Assembly: GCA_913052345.1 (NCBI GenBank)
Contig: CAJXDR010000053.1
Coordinates: 1-14,124, forward strand
Reading direction: 5' to 3'
DNA from: UBA4421 sp002470275
GTDB lineage: Bacteria > Pseudomonadota > Gammaproteobacteria > Pseudomonadales > Azotimanducaceae
DNA length: 14,124 bases
A program made the position numbers and the translations under genes. Below are positions 1-6,959 of this stretch, piece after piece. The stretch's first letter is position 1, and every line of letters begins with the position of its first letter. The notes under the pieces were generated by a model. It did not search any database. It saw only the letters and a program-made list of their open reading frames with translations, and was not told the origin of the DNA.

Positions 1-1308
1 CAAAGCCTATCCGACCTGTACGACCGGGTGAGCAGCTCGGCCTCTGGCGAAAACCAATTGAACTCAGAGCGGGAGGCTAAATTTGTCTCCTCCGCGGCGG
101 AGAAACGACGCCTGCTGGCGGAAGTGACAGCGAGAATAAACGAGGAAGAGCGCTCTAAGACAAGGCTGAAGAAGACCTTTGATGACAATGAAGACGAACT
201 CGCCGAGCTGTCGACGGCTCTAGATAGACGCATAGGCGACCTGGGGGAGCTTTTCGGCGTATTCAGGCAAACGGCTGACGACACCCAGGGCTTGTTGCTG
301 GATTCCTTGGTCAGCCTGGAGTACCCAGAGCGTCGTGAAACGGTCCAGGCGCTGGCTCAGAGTACGGAAGTACCCACCATCGAAGAAATGCGAGCCCTAT
401 GGCAGCTTCTGATTCAGGAGATTGCAGAGTCAGGGCGAGTGACTAAGTTCGAGCAGGAGGTGATCTCTCCCAGCGGTGAAGTTCGGGTCGCGGAAGTCGT
501 CCGCGTCGGAACCTTTAATGCCATCACCGGGGACAAGTATCTTACCCACCTGATTGATGAGAACACGCTTTCCGAGCTGCCGCGCCAGCCGGTGAGCTAC
601 GCACGCAGCAGCGCCATGACCCTCAGCGAGGCGAGCGATGAAGCAACGACATTTTCTCTGGATCCCTCCAGAGGGGCGCTACTGGGCCTGCTGGTTCAGA
701 CCCCGAGCTTGATGGAGAGGGTGCAGCAGGGAAAGGTGATTGGTTTCATCATCATATTTGGCACCCTCGTCGGTCTCCTACTGGTCCTAGAGCGGTGGAT
801 GCGCCTAGCTAGGATCGAGGGCCGAATCAAAAGGCAGCTTGGTGACATGGGCAGCGTGCTCGATGACAACCCCGTCGGGCGAGTCCTCGGTGCCTACTAC
901 GAAAATATGCACCTTCAGGACCTAGAGACGATTTCGCGAAAAATGGAGGCCGTTATCGTCAAGGACGTCTCTGCGATCACGCGAGGCCTGCCGATTATTA
1001 AGGTGCTGGCAACGGTAGCACCGCTCACCGGACTGCTGGGCACCGTCGTAGGGATGATCGAAACGTTCCAATCAATAACCCTATTCGGCACCGGCGATCC
1101 CAAGCTCATGGCAGGCGGCATCTCCATGGCGCTGATAACCACGGTGCTTGGATTGGTGGCCGCCATTCCGCTGCTCATTAGCCATACGTTCCTGACCTCT
1201 AAGGCCGGGTTGCTGTCTAAAATCATCGGCGAACAAGCCGCAGGCTTGGTGGCGACCAAGGCCGAGGAGCTGGCTGCCGAAAAGCTTGAGCGTGCTGATC
1301 GTGGCTGA
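1..1308 (+). CDS. ttpC: TtpC-like MotA/TolQ/ExbB proton-channel protein (5' end cut by window)
   Basis: Inner-membrane proton-channel subunit of a TonB2-type system, which passes proton-motive force to TonB. The frame is open to base 1, so the true start and probably a signal peptide lie upstream; an internal GTG at 28 is not the likely start. The visible part begins with a charged, helical, coiled-coil-like periplasmic region (about the first 70 codons). A conserved domain follows, containing NLGELFGV and later VVRVGTFNA, and then DPSRGALLGLLVQTPSL just before the first membrane helix (FIIIFGTLVGLLLVLE). The C-terminal ExbB domain has KVLATVAPLTGLLGTVVGMI, TLFGTGDPKLMAGGIS and TTVLGLVAAIPLL. 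These long ExbB proteins with a periplasmic N-terminal extension are typical of TtpC of gammaproteobacterial TonB2 clusters. The family is secure; the gene name is by analogy. It overlaps the next gene. Confidence 0.9.
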   Translation, partial: QSLSDLYDRVSSSASGENQLNSEREAKFVSSAAEKRRLLAEVTARINEEERSKTRLKKTFDDNEDELAELSTALDRRIGDLGELFGVFRQTADDTQGLLLDSLVSLEYPERRETVQALAQSTEVPTIEEMRALWQLLIQEIAESGRVTKFEQEVISPSGEVRVAEVVRVGTFNAITGDKYLTHLIDENTLSELPRQPVSYARSSAMTLSEASDEATTFSLDPSRGALLGLLVQTPSLMERVQQGKVIGFIIIFGTLVGLLLVLERWMRLARIEGRIKRQLGDMGSVLDDNPVGRVLGAYYENMHLQDLETISRKMEAVIVKDVSAITRGLPIIKVLATVAPLTGLLGTVVGMIETFQSITLFGTGDPKLMAGGISMALITTVLGLVAAIPLLISHTFLTSKAGLLSKIIGEQAAGLVATKAEELAAEKLERADRG

Positions 1309-1816
1309 GCTTACGGCGCCATTCATTGACTATATGGCGCGGGGTGGAGACGTCCTTTGGGCGATTCTCTTTGTCACGATATTGCTATGGTGCGTGATCA
1401 TCGAGCGGCTCTGGTATCTGTATTACGAATACCCTAGCGCGTTGCGGGATCGCGTGGAAATTTGGTCGAACAGACAGGATCATTCTTCCTGGTATGCCCT
1501 GTATCAGCGTCGACAGCTGATCTCAGAAACCGAGTGCCTGATGCTCAAAAACATGAAGATCATTCCCACCTTTATCGCTCTGCTGCCCCTCTTGGGGCTG
1601 CTGGGGACGGTTACCGGCATGATCCAGGTGTTTGAGGTCATGGCGAATCTGGGGACCGGAAACCCAAGAGCTATGGCCAACGGCGTTAGCGCTGCGACCA
1701 TCCCAACGATGTCGGGTATGCTCGTCGCCATAGCGGCCATACCCTTTTGGACGTGGGTTGATCGTCGTCATAAAACTGAAGTGAATCGTTTGCAGGAGCT
1801 AATAAGCCTCGATTAA
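1286..1816 (+). CDS. exbB: ExbB2-type MotA/TolQ/ExbB proton channel subunit
   Basis: A short ExbB of about 171-176 residues that would form the proton channel with ExbD at the inner membrane. It has an early membrane helix (around residues 22-42, VLWAILFVTILLWCVIIERL) and the MotA/TolQ/ExbB core LLPLLGLLGTVTGMIQVF, then LGTGNPRAMANGVS and ATIPTMSGMLVAIAAIPF. The GVSxATIPTMxGM signature is usual for the second, small ExbB of TtpC systems. The start is uncertain. TTG 1286 overlaps the upstream gene by 23 bases and sits 16 bases after a GAGGAG, while GTG 1292 and GTG 1301 are in-frame alternatives; 1301 gives an N-terminus closest to the family. The stop lies two bases before the exbD ATG, so the genes are very probably co-translated. 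Confidence 0.9.
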   Translation: MSVLIVAELTAPFIDYMARGGDVLWAILFVTILLWCVIIERLWYLYYEYPSALRDRVEIWSNRQDHSSWYALYQRRQLISETECLMLKNMKIIPTFIALLPLLGLLGTVTGMIQVFEVMANLGTGNPRAMANGVSAATIPTMSGMLVAIAAIPFWTWVDRRHKTEVNRLQELISLD

Positions 1817-1818
1817 TT

Positions 1819-2226
1819 ATGCAAGAATCAAGATTTTTAATTACGTCGGAAGAAGACAGTCAGATCGATATCACGCCCATGCTGGACGTGGTATTCATCA
1901 TGCTGATCTTCTTCATCGTAACGTCAACGTTCGTGAAAGAGTCCGGCGTGGATGTAACGAGGCCGGACGCGGAGACCTCGGTGCCCACGGATGCCTTGAG
2001 CATTCAGATTGGCATCACGGCCAACAATCAAATCTGGTTTGATAAGCGACAGGTCGATAAGCGAGCCGTGCGGGCCAATGTAGAGAAAGGGTTGGCGGAA
2101 AGTCCCGGCGCAGCGGTAATCATCATTGCCGATGCGTTGTCCAATACGGAGACGCTGATCGAGGTGATGGATCAGTCACGCCTTGCTGGCGCCAGCAATA
2201 TATCTGTAGCAACCGATGAGCCATGA
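1819..2226 (+). CDS. exbD: ExbD/TolR family protein
   Basis: A single-pass inner-membrane partner of ExbB in the TonB energy-transduction complex. At 135 residues it has the family's usual length. It has a short cytoplasmic N-terminus and then the signature DITPMLDVVFIMLIFFIV at about residues 17-34. Asp23 of this motif is the position of the protonatable Asp essential in ExbD/TolR proteins. A periplasmic domain of about 95 residues follows, including IIIADALSNTETLIEVMDQ. The ATG at 1819 follows the ExbB2 stop by two bases. No strong Shine-Dalgarno sequence stands at the usual distance, so coupling to upstream translation is likely. The 3' end overlaps tonB by 11 bases. Confidence 0.93.
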   Translation: MQESRFLITSEEDSQIDITPMLDVVFIMLIFFIVTSTFVKESGVDVTRPDAETSVPTDALSIQIGITANNQIWFDKRQVDKRAVRANVEKGLAESPGAAVIIIADALSNTETLIEVMDQSRLAGASNISVATDEP

Positions 2227-2857
2227 TTTGGTCAAGAATATTTCCGCGCTAGGCATTGCCACGCTGGTGACGCTCGCGCTGTTTTTCGCCATGAACTGGA
2301 TGATCAGAAATAATGCGATTCTTGAGAAGCCAGACAAATCATCCTCCTATCTTAACTTTATCCGATTAGATCAAGACGAGTCGGCGCTAGAGAAAAAGGA
2401 CCGGCGCCTACCAGAGCCACCGCCGCCTCCCGAAGAGGCGCCGGATACGCCAGACTTCTCCACAAAGATAGATCCTGTGGTCTCTAACTTGGGAATGGGT
2501 CTGCCAACCATAGGCATGGGTGTGAATACCGGCGACGGGCCCTACTTGGGATCACTGCAGAAGGGCGCGGGCCTGTCGGGGTTCGACACCGACGTGATCC
2601 CCGTTGTTCGCGTACAGCCAGCGTATCCCAGAAGGGCCAAGCAAGCGGGTATCGAAGGTTCGGTGACCATGGAGGTTTTGATCAACCCTGACGGTACGGT
2701 ATCCCAGGCAAAGGTTATGGAAGCTGACCCGCCCAGACTATTCGATGCGGCTGCTCTTACCGCGATTAAGCGCTGGAAATTCAGACCGAAGATCGTAGAC
2801 GGCACGCCGGTACCACAGCGAGCAAAGCAAACCATTGAGTTCACCCTACAGAAATGA
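2216..2857 (+). CDS. tonB: TonB2-type energy transducer
   Basis: Links the ExbB/ExbD motor to TonB-dependent outer-membrane receptors. It is a 213-residue protein with one N-terminal membrane helix (about residues 9-30), a short proline-rich stretch (PEPPPPPEEAPDTP, about 66-79), and a C-terminal TonB domain from about residue 130. The domain shows RVQPAYPRRAKQAGIEGSV, INPDGTV, LFDAAALTAIKRWKF and a final IEF strand. It is short and has a much reduced Pro/Lys spacer compared with E. coli TonB, which fits TonB2 proteins. The membrane helix lacks the His found in the classical TonB SxxxH motif. The start overlaps exbD by 11 bases, and the stop overlaps the next ATG as ATGA. Confidence 0.93.
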   Translation: MSHDLVKNISALGIATLVTLALFFAMNWMIRNNAILEKPDKSSSYLNFIRLDQDESALEKKDRRLPEPPPPPEEAPDTPDFSTKIDPVVSNLGMGLPTIGMGVNTGDGPYLGSLQKGAGLSGFDTDVIPVVRVQPAYPRRAKQAGIEGSVTMEVLINPDGTVSQAKVMEADPPRLFDAAALTAIKRWKFRPKIVDGTPVPQRAKQTIEFTLQK

Positions 2858-4101
2858 TCGAACGGCGGCCTATGATGACAATAAAGAGGTGTGCGACGCT
2901 TATCTTGATCGCTGCGGTGGTTGCGATACCGGGGCTGAGCCAGGCCGATTCAATCACCACCAAAACCTATAAAAAACTGGTCGAAATTCAGGAGCTGATG
3001 GCCGCAGAGGACATCGGTCTGGCCATTAGCGAACTTGAAGTCCTGGCCACAGAGGTCGAGGCGGACTCCCTAGACCTGGCGCTAACCCTGCAGACCCTGG
3101 GCTATGCCAAGATGTCCGACGAGAAGTTCGACGAAGCCATCGACTACCTGAGGCGGAGCCTGGCCCTAGATAAGCTGCCGGAGAACGTGAAGTACAACGT
3201 AGGTTACATGGTCGCCCAGCTCTATGCGGCTCAAAGTCAGTATGACGAAGCCCTGGACTTTGCCGCTGAGTGGTTTATGTCCCTAGAGGCGCCAAATGCC
3301 AATCAACTGATCTTTATGGCGAACATCTTCGCGCAAAACAATCGGTATGCAGAGGCCATACAGTATGCCGAAAGAGCCATAGTCCTTAGCCCAAAACCCA
3401 GGGAATCTTGGTATCAGCTGATTACTGCCTCCTACTTTCAAATGGAAGATTTTGCCGGTGCCGCTAAAACGCTGAGCACCATGGTGACCATCTGGTCTGA
3501 CAAGGCGGGGTATTGGGAGCAGCTTGCCAGCGTCTATTTGTCCCAAGACAGCGAGGCTCGGGCCCTGGGCGTGCTAAAGCTCGCCTGGTTGAGCGGTGTG
3601 CTGGAAAAAGAGTCTTCAATTCGCACGCTGGTTCAGCTCACCGCTGCGCGCGGAATACCAGAGCGGGCGGCCAGGCTGATCAATGCGGCCTTCGAGCAGG
3701 CGCTGCTGGAGGAAAATGCGCAACATCTGAACCTGTTGGCCAGTGCCCTCACCAATGCCAAGGAATACGAATCTGCGGTAACGGTTCTGGGAAGGCTTGC
3801 AGAGGTTGAGGGCAAGGGCGATCCACTGGTGCGGGCGGCGAACCTGAATCTCGAGCGGGGCCTTTGGTCCCAGGCCCAGGGCAACCTAGAAAAAGCCCTG
3901 GAGATTGGCGTTGAAAAAGCCGGCAACGCGTACCTGCTGTTGGGGATAGTCCTTACGGAGCAGAAAAAATTCGGAGAAAATGTCAAAGCGCTACAGAAGG
4001 CCCAGACGTTCAAAGATACGTCGAAACAGGCGGCTCGCTGGATAAGATACGCGAGGGACATCCGAAAACAGTATGAGTGGCAGCAGGCGTACGCTAATTA
4101 A
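2854..4101 (+). CDS. Exported TPR-repeat protein of the TonB2 cluster
   Basis: Probably a periplasmic helical-repeat scaffold working with the TonB2 complex. The 415-residue product opens with a signal peptide: basic MMTIKRC, a hydrophobic core LILIAAVVAIPG, and an SQA/DS cleavage site near residue 31. Tetratricopeptide-like repeats follow, for example LGYAKMSDEKFDEAIDYLRR, FAQNNRYAEAIQYAERAI and ASYFQMEDFAGAAKTL, with more degenerate units to the C-terminus. The ATG at 2854 overlaps the tonB stop (ATGA). ATG 2872 or 2875 would give a shorter signal sequence that looks more standard. TPR proteins are a common last member of TtpC-TonB2 operons, but the biochemical role here is not evident from sequence. 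The 3' end overlaps the following hydrolase gene by 29 bases. Confidence 0.88.
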   Translation: MIERRPMMTIKRCATLILIAAVVAIPGLSQADSITTKTYKKLVEIQELMAAEDIGLAISELEVLATEVEADSLDLALTLQTLGYAKMSDEKFDEAIDYLRRSLALDKLPENVKYNVGYMVAQLYAAQSQYDEALDFAAEWFMSLEAPNANQLIFMANIFAQNNRYAEAIQYAERAIVLSPKPRESWYQLITASYFQMEDFAGAAKTLSTMVTIWSDKAGYWEQLASVYLSQDSEARALGVLKLAWLSGVLEKESSIRTLVQLTAARGIPERAARLINAAFEQALLEENAQHLNLLASALTNAKEYESAVTVLGRLAEVEGKGDPLVRAANLNLERGLWSQAQGNLEKALEIGVEKAGNAYLLLGIVLTEQKKFGENVKALQKAQTFKDTSKQAARWIRYARDIRKQYEWQQAYAN

Positions 4102-5695
4102 CGGGCACTTCGCGTTTACAGCCCCCCACGAGCTGGCGACCCAAGCCGGTATGGAAGTGCTGGCGGATGGCGGTCATGCGGTAGATGCGATGATTGCCGC
4201 GGCGGCGGTGATCGCGGTGGCCTATCCGCATATGAATGGGCTGGGCGGAGACGGATTCTGGCTGGTACATGAGCCGGGTCAGCGCCCCTGGGGCGTTGAT
4301 GCGTCGGGTGCGGCGGGATCAGCCTGCACGCCGGAGTGGTACGCCGAGCATGGATTCAGTTCAATTCCGAGCAGGGGTCCCGGAGCAGCCCTAACCCTTG
4401 CCGGGGCTGTTTCCGGATGGATTCAGGCCAAGGCTACGGCGCAAGAGACAGCCCAGAGGGCGGGCATACCCGGCCCAGACTTTGCCATCGAGCGATTGCT
4501 GTCACCGGCAATCACCTTGGCGGCCAATGGCGTCACCATTTCGGATAGCCTGGCGGCTGCCTCTCGCAAGGTGTCGTCCCAGCTTTCAGATTTACCGGGT
4601 TTTCGCGATCTCTATACCTCGGACGGTTCGCCCCTGGTGGCGGGTCAGACGCTGAAAAATGGGCCGTTGGCTGAACTATTGAGCCAACTGTGCCAGGCCG
4701 GTTTAGACAGTTTTTACCGCGGCAGCATCGGTGCTGAACTCGGCAGCCAACTCCGTGGCCTGGGGTCGCCACTAGGCCCCCACGACCTCAAGGCTCACCA
4801 TGCCACGGTGGTATCCCCCTTGTGTGCCGAGATCAGATTCGGGGAGGTGTTCAACCTGCCGGAACCGACACAGGGATTTGTATCAATCCTGATCCTGGCG
4901 CTCTTTGATCGCCTGTATGAGCCCAGCTGGACCGAGGCGGACTGCATTCATGCCCTAATCGAGTGTTCAAAGCATGCGTTTACCCTGCGCGATAGCTGCC
5001 TACCAGTGCCTGATCTTGCGAACGTAGACCTCAGAGCAGAGCTTCAGCAAGAGAGCATCGCTCGCCATGCCAGCGAAATTGACCTCACTCAGGTGAGGGA
5101 ATGGTCTCGGACGTCCAGCGCAGGCGATACCGTGTGGATGGGTGCGCGGGATAAACAGGGGGTGATGGTGAGCTACATACAAAGCCTGTTTTGGGAATTT
5201 GGTTCCGGGGTTGTCCTACCTGACCTTGGGTTGGTCTGGAATAACCGTGGGACAAGCTTCAACTTGTCTCGGGGTGGCCAGAGGAGTTTGGAGCCTGGCA
5301 AAAAACCCTTCCATACTTTGAACCCGGCCCTGCTGATGCTCAAGGATGGCTCCAGGCTGATTTACGGGGCCATGGGGGGCGAAGGCCAACCTCAAACCCA
5401 AGCCGCAATGATTGCTCGGCATCTCTACCTGGATCGAGCGCCCGCGCGCAGCATTTCTGATCCGCGCTGGCTGCTGGGCCGCACTTGGGGCGAGGTTGAA
5501 GGCAACCTGCAGATCGAATCGGATATGGACCCGCATGCCGTGACCGCGCTGGAAAAAAAGGGGCACAAATTGGACCAGGTGACCCCCAAGAATGAGTTAA
5601 TGGGCCATGCTGGTATGATTCGAGAACAGGTAGACGGTTCACTCATCGCCGCATCAGATCCTCGCAGTGACGGACGAGGCGAGATTTCGGAGTAA
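4073..5695 (+). CDS. hpxW: Gamma-glutamyltransferase-family Ntn hydrolase, probable oxamate amidohydrolase
   Basis: An autoprocessing N-terminal-nucleophile amidohydrolase of 540 residues. The family fold is clear: NGLGGDGFWLV and a GPGA region in the large subunit, the small-subunit start GDTVWMGARDKQG (Thr353 is the expected processing site and nucleophile), SLFWEFGSGVV, NRGTSFNL, KKPFHTLNPAL, and the oxyanion-type YGAMGGEGQPQTQ (Gly435-Gly436). There is no signal peptide, unlike periplasmic glutathione-degrading GGT, so it should act in the cytoplasm. The assignment to oxamate amidohydrolase (HpxW of Klebsiella, a Ggt-like enzyme of uric acid degradation) relies mainly on its position directly before ureidoglycine aminotransferase and allantoate amidohydrolase genes. 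Acylase or transpeptidase activity on another amide cannot be excluded. The start lies inside the TPR gene, and no good Shine-Dalgarno sequence is at standard spacing. Confidence 0.75.
   Translation: MSGSRRTLINGHFAFTAPHELATQAGMEVLADGGHAVDAMIAAAAVIAVAYPHMNGLGGDGFWLVHEPGQRPWGVDASGAAGSACTPEWYAEHGFSSIPSRGPGAALTLAGAVSGWIQAKATAQETAQRAGIPGPDFAIERLLSPAITLAANGVTISDSLAAASRKVSSQLSDLPGFRDLYTSDGSPLVAGQTLKNGPLAELLSQLCQAGLDSFYRGSIGAELGSQLRGLGSPLGPHDLKAHHATVVSPLCAEIRFGEVFNLPEPTQGFVSILILALFDRLYEPSWTEADCIHALIECSKHAFTLRDSCLPVPDLANVDLRAELQQESIARHASEIDLTQVREWSRTSSAGDTVWMGARDKQGVMVSYIQSLFWEFGSGVVLPDLGLVWNNRGTSFNLSRGGQRSLEPGKKPFHTLNPALLMLKDGSRLIYGAMGGEGQPQTQAAMIARHLYLDRAPARSISDPRWLLGRTWGEVEGNLQIESDMDPHAVTALEKKGHKLDQVTPKNELMGHAGMIREQVDGSLIAASDPRSDGRGEISE
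5689..5692 (+). promoter_or_regulatory. Ribosome binding site fixing the pucG start
   Basis: GGAG sits seven bases before ATG 5700, overlapping the end of the upstream hydrolase gene. An in-frame GTG at 5667 would add eleven residues that do not resemble the family, so ATG 5700 is preferred. Confidence 0.6.
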
Positions 5696-5699
5696 AAAA

Positions 5700-6959
5700 A
5701 TGACACAGGTATTCACGCCACCACCGAGACTGTTAATGGGCCCTGGGCCAATTGATGCGGATCCGCGCGTGCTCAAAGCGATGTCCAGTCAGCTATTAGG
5801 GCAATTTGACCCGAGCATGACGGCCTGTATGGATTTAACCATGGCCGCATATCGCGATGTGTTCGCGACTTCGAACCAGTGGACCTTCTTGGTGGATTCG
5901 ACCTCACGCGGCGCCATCGAGGCCGCCATGGTTTCCATGCTCGAGCCAGGGGATAAAGTCTTAGTCCCGATATTCGGCAGGTTCGGGCATCTCCTCTGTG
6001 AGATCGCATCGCGCTGTGGAGCCGTTGTGACAAAGATAGAGGTGCCCTGGGGGCAGGTCTTTCCACAGGAGCAAATCATTGAAGCGATCCTAAAGGAGCG
6101 GCCCAAGTTATTGGCCCTCGTGCAGGGCGACACCTCGACCACCATGCTCCAGCCGCTCTCAGCCCTGGGTCGGGTTTGTCATGAAAATGATGTGCTTCTG
6201 TATTGCGATGCCACCGCCTCGATCGGTGGCAACGTGCTTGATACCGACGACTGGATGCTCGATGTGGTCTCCGTGGGGCTTCAGAAGTGCCTTTGCGGCC
6301 CCTCTGGCAGTGCGCCCATTACCCTGAATGACCGAGCGGTTTCGTTAATCCAGGGCAGAAAGCACATCGAGGCCGGGCTCCGCAGCGACGGGCAGGAAGA
6401 GGGTCAGGGGAGGGTAATCTCGTCTAACTATTTTGATCTGTCAATGATTATAGATTACTGGAGTAAGGCCAGGCTCAATCACCATACCGAAGCCACCAGC
6501 ATGCTCTACGCCGCCTATGAGTGCGCGCGCATCCTGCTGGAAGAAGGCCTTACGGAGGCGATTGAGAGGCATGAGTTGAACGGCAGGGCGCTGGCATCCG
6601 GGTTGGCGGCCCTGAATCTCAGGCTTTTTGGCGACCAGCAGAACAGAATGAATAACGTGGTCGGGGTCTACATCCCTGAAGACGTACCCGGCGAAAAAAT
6701 CAGGCATGAGATGCTGATGGATTTCGGTATCGAGATAGGAACCTCATTTGGTCCCCTCCATGGTGTCATTTGGAGAATCGGCACGATGGGGTACAACGCT
6801 CGCCCTGATGCCGTGCTGAAAACACTGGCCTGCCTGGAGCAGTGCCTGCTGGCCAGCGGTCACCGACTGTCACCCGGTGAGTCCGTCGCCGAGGCCCGGG
6901 CGATTTATCGCGCCGCATCTGATCAGCCTACTCAAGCGCCCCTTGAGGCGGTGAAATGA
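5700..6959 (+). CDS. pucG: (S)-ureidoglycine-glyoxylate aminotransferase (class V)
   Basis: A PLP enzyme that converts ureidoglycine plus glyoxylate (or another keto acid) to oxalurate and glycine in purine catabolism; it is called PucG in Bacillus and HpxJ in Klebsiella. The 419-residue product starts PPPRLLMGPGPIDADPRVL and keeps the AGXT-fold core: DSTSRGAIEAAMVS, FGRFGHLLCEI, VQGDTSTTMLQP, YCDATAS (PLP Asp170) and SVGLQKCLCGPSG (Lys196 as the PLP lysine). It also has Gln35 in LLGQFDP and Asn in RLNHHTEAT. From memory, these two positions set ureidoglycine aminotransferases apart from ordinary alanine-glyoxylate aminotransferases, where a Tyr occupies the second. The start follows the hydrolase stop by four bases, and the stop overlaps the next start as ATGA. 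The neighbouring allantoate amidohydrolase would supply its substrate. Confidence 0.88.
   Translation: MTQVFTPPPRLLMGPGPIDADPRVLKAMSSQLLGQFDPSMTACMDLTMAAYRDVFATSNQWTFLVDSTSRGAIEAAMVSMLEPGDKVLVPIFGRFGHLLCEIASRCGAVVTKIEVPWGQVFPQEQIIEAILKERPKLLALVQGDTSTTMLQPLSALGRVCHENDVLLYCDATASIGGNVLDTDDWMLDVVSVGLQKCLCGPSGSAPITLNDRAVSLIQGRKHIEAGLRSDGQEEGQGRVISSNYFDLSMIIDYWSKARLNHHTEATSMLYAAYECARILLEEGLTEAIERHELNGRALASGLAALNLRLFGDQQNRMNNVVGVYIPEDVPGEKIRHEMLMDFGIEIGTSFGPLHGVIWRIGTMGYNARPDAVLKTLACLEQCLLASGHRLSPGESVAEARAIYRAASDQPTQAPLEAVK

Noticed and set aside
3633..4061. 142-codon reverse frame inside the TPR gene
   Set aside because: It is fully antisense to a convincing exported TPR protein. Its Ser/Ala/Arg-rich composition is typical of reverse-strand shadows of GC-rich genes.
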